In this document: positions 33,920-45,355 of the stretch, piece after piece
How the letters are laid out: every line of letters begins with the position of its first letter
How positions within the stretch are numbered: position 1 is the first letter of the stretch
Assembly (NCBI GenBank): GCA_036874045.1
Contig: CM072339.1
Coordinates: 11,663,501 to 11,727,500 of the forward strand
Origin: Cymodocea nodosa
Taxonomy: Eukaryota; Streptophyta; Magnoliopsida; Alismatales; Cymodoceaceae
Direction: 5' to 3'
DNA: 64,000 bases
Notes under the pieces: generated by a model
Database searches by the model: none
What the model was told of the DNA's origin: nothing
What the model saw: the letters and a program-made list of their open reading frames with translations, nothing else
Program-made: the position numbers and the translations under genes

Positions 33920-36181
33920 TGTTCGGTTACCCAGCACGACACCAGAAAACTTGTTTAGATCTCCAGCAACGCACTAGAAAAACTATGATTTGTTAACTTC
34001 TATTTTTACTTAGTTAATTTATCTTTATGCCTATTCTTTTTCTTTTAGAAGTAAACAAACAACCTTTAATACAATTTAGATGTTAATTCCAATTTATACT
34101 TTAACTGCAAGTGCACAGTGTCTATTGTATTAGCGTGTAGGTACAGGTCGATCCCATAGGGAATTGCTTAAGAGTTGAGAACTGTTCGTTTGTTAACAAT
34201 CAAATTTATATATTCAATAAGCTCTCCGTTGAATTAAAATTAACTCAACAGACAAAGTTCGTTGAGTTATAGCTAACTCAACGGACTAACCTTGTGGACT
34301 TAAGTTAACTCCACGAGCCTGTCTTTTCTTTTTAATACTACTATTTACAGAGGAATTCGGCCAACCATTGGGCGGTTCCATAGATTGTAAATAACATCAA
34401 TTAGGCTCTTTAATGTTAGTAAACATTGGATTTATCATTAAGCAACACTAACATTCAGATAATTCAAACAGTAACCATTAAAATCTTTAAGTCTTTTAAT
34501 CAAACCAATTTCAATAAACTGTAAAACTAAAACTAACATAAAACAATCACAACACTGATAAAGATAACATTAATCACGATACAACACAAACAATACAACA
34601 CTCAAATACAACATACAAACATAGATAAATTGTTTTTGGTATTTTTGTTTTAATATGAACATGGAAATGGGTGAAAGGTGAAATGTAAAGTAATCTCAAT
34701 CGACAGTAAATACTTCCGTCACTACATACAATGCGATTACACCATTGAAAATTAAACCACTTACAATCCTATCACCTCTCCCTATAGAATCGCGAGTCCA
34801 GAATTGCAAGATGATCTCCTCTTCAGCATACAGGCATCAACCCGAAGTCAAGGCTAGAAGCTTTACGATCTCCTAAAATATGAGTCGGCGCTTGGTGAAA
34901 ATGGCTTCCCTTCCCGTGACGTGATCACTCCTTACATGGTTGTCAGGCACTATGTTTTGCTCGGAATCAACCCGACATCAAGAAAGTATCCTCACAAACC
35001 TCCGATGGTTGGTGATTGTGGTAGTTATGGTGGTGGTAACGATGGTTGGTGTGGTACTTTGGAGAATTGCCAATACTGTCTGCAGAAAGCTCGGTGCTCC
35101 TCCTCTGTACACATTGGCTGCCCATCGATCACACACACTTTACTTCTTTTTCTTCTTTTCTTTTATATTTCTTCAATAGTAACTGCTTCAGCTTGAATGG
35201 TCGATTGGATTTCCTTCATTCATATCAACGACGATGCTTTCTTCTCCCTTCGACGAGTGAATTCCTGCGTGATACGTGCGATCGTGGTTTTTCTTCCAAC
35301 TGTCCTGTTTGTACAACTACTACAGTGGCATATTAGAAAATAAATAGTCCGTGGAGTTACAGATAACTCAACGGACTTTCTTCGTTGATTTAACTATAAA
35401 ACACATGCATAAATTTAACTATCCGATGCTTAGGTGCATTTCGGATACTTATAAACTTAACTATCCGATACTCAGATGCATTTCGGATAGTTACAAATAA
35501 CTCACTGATATATAACTTAAGTAAATCTACCAGATCTCAACATGTGTCAGCAGCAATTTAATAATAAAAGAACCATTTTGGAGAGTTACAAGTCTAACTA
35601 TCTGATGCTCAGATGCATTTCGGATAGTTATAGATAACTCACCGAAAATCCACTTAAGTCACTTTCCTAGAACATGACACGTGTCCATAGCTATTTTATA
35701 AATAAAAAGAGATTTCAGAGAGTTGCACATATAACTATCTGATGCCCAGCTACAATTTCGGATAGTTATAGATAACTCACCAAAAGTTCACTTAAGTCAT
35801 GCATTATGATTTCGACACGTGTACTTCAGGAAATAATAAAATATTCTTTCAAAACATAACTATTCGGTAGTTTAAACATAACTATCCAATACATGTTTGG
35901 TCTGTTAAACATAACTATCTGAAATATGTTTGGTATGTTAAACATAACTATCCAAAATATCAGAAAATTTGGATACTTAAGAATTTCACAGCCTGCAACT
36001 TACCGATAGTTTAGAAAAGTACTAAATTGACATTAATTCCCCAAAATTAAGTAGATTCTTTAATTAAAGCATATAACAGTGCAATTATAATATAATGGCT
36101 TAATTCTCATATGATAAGCTAAATATTATGTAATTAACCATCATTTAACTGTTAATAATATGCACTTTTTCATTCTAAACA
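33920..36181 (-). repeat. solo LTR C (gypsy type, 2262 bp) inside B2 gag
   Basis: It runs from TGTTCGG to TAAACA, flanked by the 5-bp direct repeat ACATG (33915-33919 and 36182-36186). Merging the repeat restores the B2 gag frame exactly. The right 780 bp match D's LTR fragment. The left side has the GCAAGTGCACAGTG block and GGTACAGGTCGATCCCATAG typical of Athila-like LTRs. The minus strand has a TATAAAA candidate at 35161-35167. ORFs at 34921-35336 are unlike any protein I know and are probably chance. Confidence 0.9.
35458..35868 (-). repeat. 137-bp tandem repeat in LTR C
   Basis: The anchor TAACTATCTGATGC-like sequence recurs at 35458, 35595 and 35732, exactly 137 bp apart. Each unit carries a CGGATAGTTA motif, a TAACTCACCGA-type motif, a CACTTAAGT block and often an ACACGTGT box. 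A partial unit starts at 35416. Confidence 0.75.
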
Positions 36182-36186
36182 ACATG

Positions 36187-39100
36187 GGATGACTCTTCAG
36201 CTTCACAAAGTGAAGAAACAAAGGATTCAACATCAGACAATGAATCCTCATCAACATCAGATTCAGAAGAAAATCTGGCAAACGTATGCTTCAAGGCAAA
36301 ATCTAGTGAGGTACACAAATCAAAATGGATAATGGACAGTGGAGCATCCAACCACATTACTAGAGATATACGATTACTTATAGAAATAACAAAGACCAAC
36401 AACAGACAAGTTACCTTTGGAAATAAAAGCAAAATAAATATCCTTGGGTCTGGCAAGGTTCAGGTAACTGAGAAATGCTTTATAAATGATGTCTTATTAA
36501 TGGAAAACTTAGGTTTTAATTTATTAAGTGTTTTTGTTTTAATGAAGTTTTACAAAGTAATTTTTGAAAAAGATTCCTATAAAATTATGGACATGTCTAT
36601 AAACGAAATTTTATTCACTGCATACAAGAAAGGATCCGTTTGTATTCTGAATTTGCCTTCTGATATTATTAAATACAATGCTTGCTTAATTGCAAAATCA
36701 GATGAAGTTATTTTATGGCATAGAAGGCTAGGACACTCAAATTTAAAATTATTACAAAAGCTATTTAAAAAGAATCTAGTTAGAGGTTTACCTAGTATTA
36801 AGTACTCAAAAGAGTTTATGTGTGATGCATGTCAACTAGGTAAATTACATAAAACATCCTTTAAAAGTTTAAATGAAATAACAAGCAAAAGAGTATTAGA
36901 ACTAGTGCATATGGATTTATTTGGACCTACTAGGACAACCAGTCTAGGAGGTAAACATTATGCTTTTGTACTAGTTGATGAATATTCTAGATTTACTTGG
37001 GTCTATTTTCTAGCTAATAAAACTGAAGTTTTTGAAATATTTAAGATATTCTGTAATAAAGTTCAAAATGAGCAAAATGTTAGAATTCAAAAACTTAGGA
37101 GTGATCATGGTACAAAATTTGATAATGATCAAATGCACACCTTTTGTGAAGAATTAGGCATAGATCATAGGTATTCATTTCCAAGAACTCCTTCACAAAA
37201 TGGTATAGTAGAACGTAAAAATAGATCACTTCAGGAAATGTCTAGAACCATGTTAAATGAGAATAAGTTACCCCTATTTCTCTAGGCAGATGCAGTTCAT
37301 ACAACATGCTATGTTATAAATAGAGTGCATCTAAGACCAATTTTAGATAAAACTCCCTATGAGATATGGTATAACAAGGTTCCCAAAAAAAGTTATTTAA
37401 AACCATTTGGCTGTAAGTGTTTTATTTTAAACACTAAGGAACGAAGAGACAAATTTAAAGCTAAATCAGATGAAGGTATTTTTGTTGGTTATTCCATTAG
37501 AAGTAAAGCATATAGAGTTTATAATAAATCAACAAAAACCATTGAGGAAACCCTACATGTAAAATTTCATGAAAATTCTCATTTAGATATTAGACATGCT
37601 GAAAACTTTGATTCAGAAATTCTCCTAGAAATGGTATCAAATGATGTTGACAAAGAAATTGAGAGATTATCTAACGGAATAAGAAATATAAACTTAAATG
37701 ATAAAAATTTAGAAGAAAATAATGTCATACCTATAGAAAATATCGAACAACATAGAAATTGGCGTTATGCTTCATCTCATCTTATCGATCAGATAATAGT
37801 TGATCCTAATCAAGGAGTTAGGACTAGGTCATCAGTAGTCAACATTTGCGGTGCTTATTCATTTGTTTGTTTACTAGAACCTAAGAAAATTGAAGATGAC
37901 TTAGAAGATGAATTTTGGTATTTAGCTATGCAGGATGAGCTAAATCAATTTATAAGAAATGAGGTATGGGATCTAGTTCCACCACCTAAAAATCAGTCCA
38001 TAATTGGAACAAGGTGGGTACTTAGAAACAAAGTAGATCAAGATGGACATATAGTTAAAAATAAAGCTAGATTAGTTGCTCAAGGTTACAAGCAAGAGGA
38101 AGGAATTGACTATGATGAAACATTTGCTCCTATTGCTAGACTAGAATTAATATGAATTTTGTTAGCATATGCTTGTTATATGGATTTCAAATTATATCAA
38201 ATGGATGTTAAGACTGCTTTTTTAAATGGATATATAAAAGAAGAAGTGTATGTAAAACAACCTCCAAGTTTTGAAGATTCAAAACATCTTGAGTATGTTT
38301 ATAAGCTTAAGAAGGCACTATATGGCCTTAAACAAGCTCCTAGATCTTGGTATGAGAGATTATCTAAATTCCTTATGGAAAAAGGGTATTCTATGAGAAA
38401 GGCAGATCACACTCTTTTTATCAAGAAGATCGAAAAAGATATATTGGTAGTTCAAATCTATGTAGATGACATCATATTTGGAGCAACAAATGATAAATTA
38501 GTTGAGTCCTTTTCGAAAGACATGACTAATCAATTTGAAATGAGTATGATGGGTGAACTATCATTTTTTCTAGGCTTACAAATTAAGCAATTAGATCAAG
38601 GTACTTTTATTTTACAAGAAAAATATACTCAAGATTTATTAAAGAGATTTGGTTTAGACAACACTAAAACAAAGAATACACCAATGAGTAGTATCACCAA
38701 GTTGGATAAAGATGACTCTAGAAAAATTGTAGATGTAAAACAATATAGAAGTATGATTGGTTCATTACTTGATTTAACAGCTAGCCAACCAGATATTATG
38801 TTTAGTGTGTGTACTTGTGCGAGATATCAATCTAATCCTAAGGAATCACACCTACTTGCTATTAAACGAATTTTTAAATATCTATTAGGAACCATCAATT
38901 TTGGATTGTTTTACTTTAAACATAGTTCTTTAAACTTAGTAGGTTATACTGATGCTGATTTCGCGGGATGTAAGTCTGAAAGAAAAAGCACCAGTGGCAC
39001 TTGTCAATTATTAGGAAATTCTTTAGTGTCATGGTTTAGCAAAAAGCAAAATTTTGTAGCATTATCTACAACTGAAGCTTAATATATAGCTACCGCACTT

Positions 39101-39409
39101 TGCCGTGCTCAAATCCTGTGGATCAGACAAACTTTAAAAGATTTTAATTTATACTATGAACCAACTAAGATTTTCTGTGATAGTAGTTCTACAATAAGTT
39201 TATCTAAAAATCTTGTCTTACATTCACGAGCAAAACATATAGAAGTTCGACATCATTTTCTAAGGGATAATGTTATAAAAGGAAAAATAGTATTAAATTT
39301 TGTTCCTACCACAAAACAATTAGCAGATCTATTTACAAAACCCTTAGATGAAAATACTTTTTCAAAATTACGATTAGAACTTGGTATCTGTAGGTTATCT
39401 GATATTTAA
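36187..39409 (+). pseudogene. Gag C-terminus fused to Pol of B2 (spliced form)
   Basis: The frame runs from the Ser/Glu-rich end of Gag across CFKAKSSE|VHKSKWIMDSGAS (junction 36310/36311) into protease without a stop. Then come integrase (HRRLGHSNLKLLQKL, CDACQLGK, RSDHG, NGIVERKNRS), RT ([21 protein letters not shown]) and RNase H ([19 protein letters not shown]) to the TAA at 39407-39409. Stops: TAG 37283-37285 in integrase (shared with B1), TGA 38153-38155 in RT (CGA in B1) and TAA 39080-39082 in RNase H. The frame is otherwise open, so B2 is relatively young. Confidence 0.92.
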
Positions 39410-41500
39410 ATGGTCTTGTTCATTGCTTTTTGGTTTGTTATAAAGGTAGTTTTAGAATTTAATGTCTTTATTATTATTATAAAAAAAAACAAAACAAAAT
39501 ATCTATTTTCAAATTACAGTTTTTTGGTAGTTAAAAATTTATGAAATTCTGAGTTTTACTGAATTCAATTTATTTAAGAAAAATTCAGAAAAGGTTACTT
39601 AAGGAAAGTTAAATTGATTCAATGTGAGTGCCAATTGTACTTTTGTTACTTATATATATGCTATTACAGAGATTTTAATAGGAAAATATATAGAAAGTAT
39701 GTACTTTTTATTAAAGGAAAGTTATTAACATTCTGTTAGAAAAATTAAGTCTTGCGGTTGCCTCTAATTTAAATCTACTATTTTATTTCTTTTTTGTCTG
39801 CAATTACTTGAGTAGTTAAGTCCATTGGGAGATCTTAAACCCTAGTCACTTAAACCAACTAGTTTGGGATGTGCTAACTGAAAACTCATTTTGCAAGTAA
39901 TTTAGATTATATTTAAAATGATAAAAAAATTTACTTGTTCTCACTTGTCATTGAGTAACTAGTTATCTTTCCCTTAAGCAAGGGATTGTGGTCACGTAAA
40001 AAGTTGATATTGTGGGAGGTAATACATAAAATATATATATGAATATAAACAAAAAAAAAGAAAAAGAAAAAGGGGCAATGTACTCAAGCTTAATTTATCT
40101 TTCAAGGTGTTATAACAATCCTGTCGTGCATATAATCCTTTTTTTTTTTTTGTTATTATCTACTCTTTACACATAATGTACGATATTTATTGTCTTAAGT
40201 TTGTGTACTCATTATTGAACTCTTTTAAGTTCCTGAAGGTATATCTCTATGAATTTTCTTTTATAAACTAACTAAGATAAAAGTCAAAAAGTCTAAATTG
40301 TTAACTCTACTACTTATTTCTGTATTTAATTCAAATTAAAAAAAAAAGGAGAGACTCAAATCTATTTAAGGCTTAGCATCCTCTTTAAGTAAGCTATTTG
40401 ACCTTTTAAAGACAAATCTATTTAGGGCTTGGCAACCTAATTTAAGTACGCCAAAGATTCTTTTATGTAGGGGGAGCAATTTCTCATATAATAATTCAAC
40501 TCTGATGAACTATTATATGTTTTCATGAAAGAATCTGCATAATTTCAGGAAATTAACATTAATTCAGTACATTTCTGAACTGTCGGTAAAATACATGTTT
40601 TTTAATTCTTAAGTATCCGAATTTTCTATTGTTTTGGCAAGTTATATTGCAAGTATTGGACAATTGTGTTTTAAAACGTTCAATAGACTATTTTATTATT
40701 TCTTGAAGTACACGTGTCGAAACTATAATGCATGACTTGAGTGGATTTTTGGTAAGTTATCTGTAACTCTCCAAAATGTGTTTGGGCATTGGAAAGTTAG
40801 ATTTGTAACTGTCCGAAACATCTCTTTATTATAAAGCTGCTTAAGTACATGTGTCGTGATCTAGAAGATTGACTTAAGTTATCTTTCGGAAGGTTATCTA
40901 TAACTCTTTGAAATGCACCTGAGTATCAGATAGTTAGGTTTATAAGTCTCCGAAACTTTCTGAACACCTTAAGTTAGAATTATGCATATGTTGAATTTCA
41001 TTACTTTATAATGTCTTAGTTGAAACTCAAACAGTTATATTTAACTCTTCAACTTTCACACCTATCCATTCAAGAAACTCAAACAGTTAACTTAATATTA
41101 TTATTTTTTTTAAAGACTTAAACTTTGACAATAACTATTCATATTTGTCGTATAGTTATGTGCTTTACTGCTCACAAAACTCGAATAGTTATCATAAGTC
41201 TTCGAGTTTTCTCACTTTTCACTTAGCCTGAAGTTATTTTCTTTATACGAATAGTTACGCTAAGTATTCTGCAATTGTTGGTTGTAAAACTTGTACAGTT
41301 ATTGTAAACACTTGAGTTATTTATCGGTAACAGATCTTATAATTATGATTTCAATGATTGAATCTATTTATCCGTTTATAAACTTGAAGAGTTATAAATG
41401 TTTTACTAACAACCTTTCGTGTTTCTACCTTGGTAAAACCCTAGTTTCGTAATCTTCACTTCCACTAAGTTCTACAGTGCACAACGAAGCTTAATCGACA
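39410..41500 (+). other. B2 spacer between pol and third ORF
   Basis: No gene is seen. A purine tract GTAGGGGGAGCA (40468-40479) is followed by about 500 bp collinear with the sense start of gypsy LTR C (compare minus strand 19700-19400): the block around CTATTATATGTTTT, GAAAGAATCTGCATAATTTC, GAACTGTCGGT and TTCTTAAGTAT. The rest is rich in TAACTnnnCGA motifs. Acceptor-like CTTCCACTAAG and TTCTACAG lie 20-30 bp before the third-ORF ATG. Confidence 0.65.
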
Positions 41501-44107
41501 ATGTCAGGACGTGGAAGAAGACGTGGTAGAATGACAAAAGTGCAGAAAAGAGAGCTAGAACTTCAAAAAACGTAGAATGAAATCAACGACATCTATTCAA
41601 GGTACACTTTTTCAAATGAAATACTGCATGAAATTAGAAAAGCTGTTCAAGATGAGAAAAATTTCTGTTGGAAGTTTATTCGCAATTATGCTGAAACACA
41701 GTTTAGACTAAAACAGACTGAACTTTCCGCATTACAACTATGGAAACAAACTTTACAACCTAACCCTGCAGTTGTTACAAGTTCTGGACAGATACCAAAA
41801 AAATCGGTACAGTCTATCACTTATTATGGAAAGAAATGGGGACCAATGATAGAAAATGCAAATAGGGAATTAGAAACATTGTATTCCCAACATTATTTTC
41901 CCCCGACTATTTTAGATGACATTCAACAGTACATAAATGAACAAAAAACTGCCATTAGGAAAATGGGCCTTTGAAGTGAAGGACAAAGAGTTTATCAACT
42001 CAAAATGGCAGAGGTTGAGAGCTTAAAACTCTATATTCCATTATTACAACCTAGGCATCATGGTGAAGGACCATCAAGACCCCAAGTGCCTTTAATAGGA
42101 GAAATTAAGATAATTTTAGAACCTCCTGAACAACCTGAAACATTGCAGACATATAGTCGGAAAAAGAAAAAGACAATTGAATATTTTGGACTAACTGTAG
42201 GTGTACAAGGAATATTGTAGTAAAAAGAAGAATCAGTGAAAAATGGAAAACTATGCTCCATTGTAGAAGCTAGACAGACATTTTTTTCAAGAATCCCAAT
42301 AGATGTGACAAATATTGGCTTACAAGCATATACTCTAAGGTATTGTGTCACATTAGTGCATAATGTATCTTTTAATACAATAGACAATTTTTCACACAAT
42401 GCTGCAAGCACACATTCTTTTCCTACGGAAAGAGAGCATGTAGGAAATTTTGATGATACATATACAGATGATATCCAATTTGATGATATTTTTGATGAGA
42501 TAGACACTGAGTCTATGAATTTTGAAGATATTTCATCTGAAGAGGAATGTACAGATATTCTTCCTCTTACTGTATCTCGAATAGAGACTTTTGAATTTTG
42601 GTACAGTTGCTTATACTACACTTTATATATATGATTGTCTGTTACAGTATATAGTATACTTGTTGATAAATGTATATAATCAACAACATACAGAGTTACA
42701 GATTGAATATCACATTGCCTATGTCTCAAGAATAGAAATTTCAGAAATACAGGATGATTCTATTATACAAACAGATATAGAACATTCTTTCATACAGAGA
42801 CAGTTGTTGTATAGATCAAATATAGATATACATGTTGCTGATATACAGATTATTACAAAGACTATTGCTACTGAAATGTTTCCATAAGAACAAACAAAAG
42901 AATTTCAGTAGATTATTGATACGACAATAACAAATATTTCAGACATTTATACTAGTTTTGATGGAAATTCTACCAGTTCTGAAAGATCTGAAAATATAGA
43001 TGCTACTGATAATATTGAAACAAGTCCCATTTCAGAACATCATGACAAGAAAATACCTAATCCTAAACAAAGTTTAGATGAAAATACACTATTATGGTTC
43101 AAAAATAATTCCTGTTATGACAAATTTCAGACATATAAAACTTTTACAGTTTTATATTCAAGACCAGTTAAGTTTGAAGGGATGACACACATACGAGAAC
43201 TGTTTGAATTTCAAGGCTTGTTGACTCTACTTCCACAATAGCCAGGTCATCTTACTATACCCGAACTTATCAGTTGTTTTTACTCAAACTTAACAGTGGA
43301 AGAAGGTATTCCTGTTTCTAATATACAAGACAATGACATATATTTAACTCCAGATTTACTTCATCAGGTACTTGGTCTGAAAAATGAAGGAGTTAAATTA
43401 TCAGAAAGGAAACAGGTTTATCGATTGGGATGGGACATTACAAGTTTATCCAAAGATCCAACAAACCATTGACATTACTAAATGACTTAAATGACCAAGC
43501 ACGTTTTATTGCAAAAATATTGCATGCTACATTGTTTCAGAGGTTTGGTCATAGGGCAAAAGTTGGTAGATGTTGTCTTTATGCTACATATGCATTAATT
43601 AACTATATACAGGTGAACTGGTATGATATTTTTATTTCTCATATCTTACATTTGCGGAGTAAATTATTTTATAGTGATATGATTTTGAGAATTGTGGCAA
43701 GTCAAACAGATATTACACCTTGGCCATAGAAAAGATTAAAATCAAGATCTTTCTCTACAAAGGAACTCCAAAAATACTAGGCAATAGATACACTTGTAGT
43801 TCGACAACAACAGGATAGGCAAACACAGTCACAGCAGCAACAGCAATAATCCACACAATTTACAGAAACACAGCAATATACAGATATACAACAAGATATA
43901 CATATAGATATACAACAAGCTATACATACAGAAATACATACAGGTATAAATATAGACATACATACTGAATTTTTACAGCAACCATCACAAGTTTCTCAAA
44001 ATTTAGATCAAGCATTACTTGATCAGATAAACAAAGTTAGTACAGAAATTGCAAAGAAAATTTCAGATACTCTGATTGATATTTTTCGAAGACAAAAAGG
44101 CTTGTGA
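41501..44107 (+). pseudogene. third ORF (env-like / plant transposon protein) of B2
   Basis: The ATG at 41501 starts MSGRGRRRGRMTKVQKREL, a basic Arg/Gly-rich end without a signal peptide. Then come a helical region (SITYYGKKWGPMIENANREL), an acidic middle (FDDIFDEIDTESMNFEDIS), a Trp/Tyr-rich hydrophobic stretch near 42590-42690 that could span a membrane in B3's frame, the central domain (IRELFEFQGLL, LTPDLLHQVLGLKNEG, ARFIAKILHATLFQRFGH, VNWYDIFISHIL) and a Gln- and Ile/His-rich tail ending ISDTLIDIFRRQKGL. Several stops and frameshifts (stops at 41573 and about 42220; frame changes near 42630 and 43460) break it. The role is unknown. Confidence 0.82.
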
Positions 44108-44328
44108 TTATACAAATTATGTATTACATGATTTATTTTTTGTAATTTGTAACCAAAACTATTATGTCAACTGTTTACTAATTTTAATGTTACATGATTA
44201 TTTTTCACAATTTATGTTTAAACAGTTTATGCTTAATTCATAAATTTTATGTATGTTTGAAACTATCATTTTGATTAATATATATTTAGTAAGATTTCCT
44301 TCCTTACATTTAACTTGCTTAACTTCCT

Positions 44329-44431
44329 AAAGGGGGAGAAAATAGTTTGTTTACTTTTTTATAATGCCAAAAAGGGGGAGATATAAATTATATGACTTAT
44401 TAGATTTTGACATCATCAAAAAGGGGGAGAT
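44329..44431 (+). promoter_or_regulatory. three polypurine tracts of B2
   Basis: AAAGGGGGAGAA (44329-44340), AAAAAGGGGGAGAT (44369-44382) and AAAAAGGGGGAGAT (44418-44431). The last abuts the LTR. Such multiplication is a recognised Sirevirus feature. Confidence 0.85.
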
Positions 44432-45343
44432 TGTTAGGTATTTAATTTTGATGATATATGCTTTATTAACATTTTTAAATAAGTCTACATAATATTCTCT
44501 AAGTATAATATTTAACAGATTATCAGAAAGTTTCATTTTTATGTCGGATAAATTAAAGATTTCTGAAGAGTTAAATTTGTAATAGTTAAACTTTCGGATA
44601 GTTAACGTCTCATTTTTGTCGAATACTTTATGTTAAAAACTCGTATAGTTAAGTTATCTACACATGTGTTTTTAATGTTTTAAGTTGTCACGTGTTTTCC
44701 ATGTGCGTTCGGTAATGAAAAATCGAATAGTTAGATAACTGTTCGAGTTTTTATATGCATGGATAAATAACTGTTCGAGTTTTATAAAAGGACTAACGAC
44801 CAGATAAGTTTCTTTGTTTAGTCACGTGTTTTGCAGGTACAAAAACTCGAAGAGTTAAAGGATAAGTGTTTGAGTTTTTACAGGACTTAAAGGATAAGTG
44901 TTCGACTAAATCGAAGACTTAGAAGATATTCTACAAGACTCTAGAAAGAAAAAGTTTCGGTGAATCTACGAAGTGGAGATCGTGGAAATTCGAAATGATA
45001 GTGGAGAAAGTGGAAACTAAAAAAGATAGTAATTTGGATTAAAAAAAAAAATTAGTACGTGGATTATGGATTATAGATTAAGTGGATGAACATGTTGAAT
45101 GTGAAAGACAACAGAGTTCGACTACAAATAGAGAGTACCAGCTACATTACAGAAAGAGGATCCCAATCTCGAAAACCAAGTCTGAATATTCAATCCGGAT
45201 CCCTAACTGAAAAGTTAAGTTTGAATATTCATATTTTGAAAAGTTCTCCAACATCAGAAGAAGTTCGAAATTTCGAACAATTTCAGAAAAGGAGCTACAA
45301 ATGTAGGAAGTCTGGAAATTTGACAACTAGAGAAGAAGAGATA
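44432..45343 (+). repeat. 3' LTR of B2, 3'-truncated
   Basis: It starts TGTTAGGTATTTAATTTTGA and matches B1's LTR up to GAGAAGAAGAGATA. About 300 bp are missing. TATAAAA is at 44783-44789. Confidence 0.9.
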
Positions 45344-45355
45344 ATCTAAAATCTA

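Larger units (their letters stand above)
32861..45343 (+). mobile_element. Sirevirus-type copia element B2 (processed copy)
   Basis: Order: last bases of an LTR (CTACA), primer site, gag, solo LTR C insertion, rest of gag fused to pol, spacer, third ORF, three polypurine tracts and the first 912 bp of the 3' LTR. The 5' LTR is otherwise gone and the 3' LTR is cut at 45343. Compared with B1 it lacks exactly the 950-bp intron between gag and protease. It is nested in G's pol. Confidence 0.9.

Noticed and set aside
34921..35336. Overlapping ORFs of 70-96 codons within solo LTR C
   Set aside because: They overlap in several frames, show no known domain and sit inside an LTR with no conserved counterpart in D's LTR fragment; likely chance.
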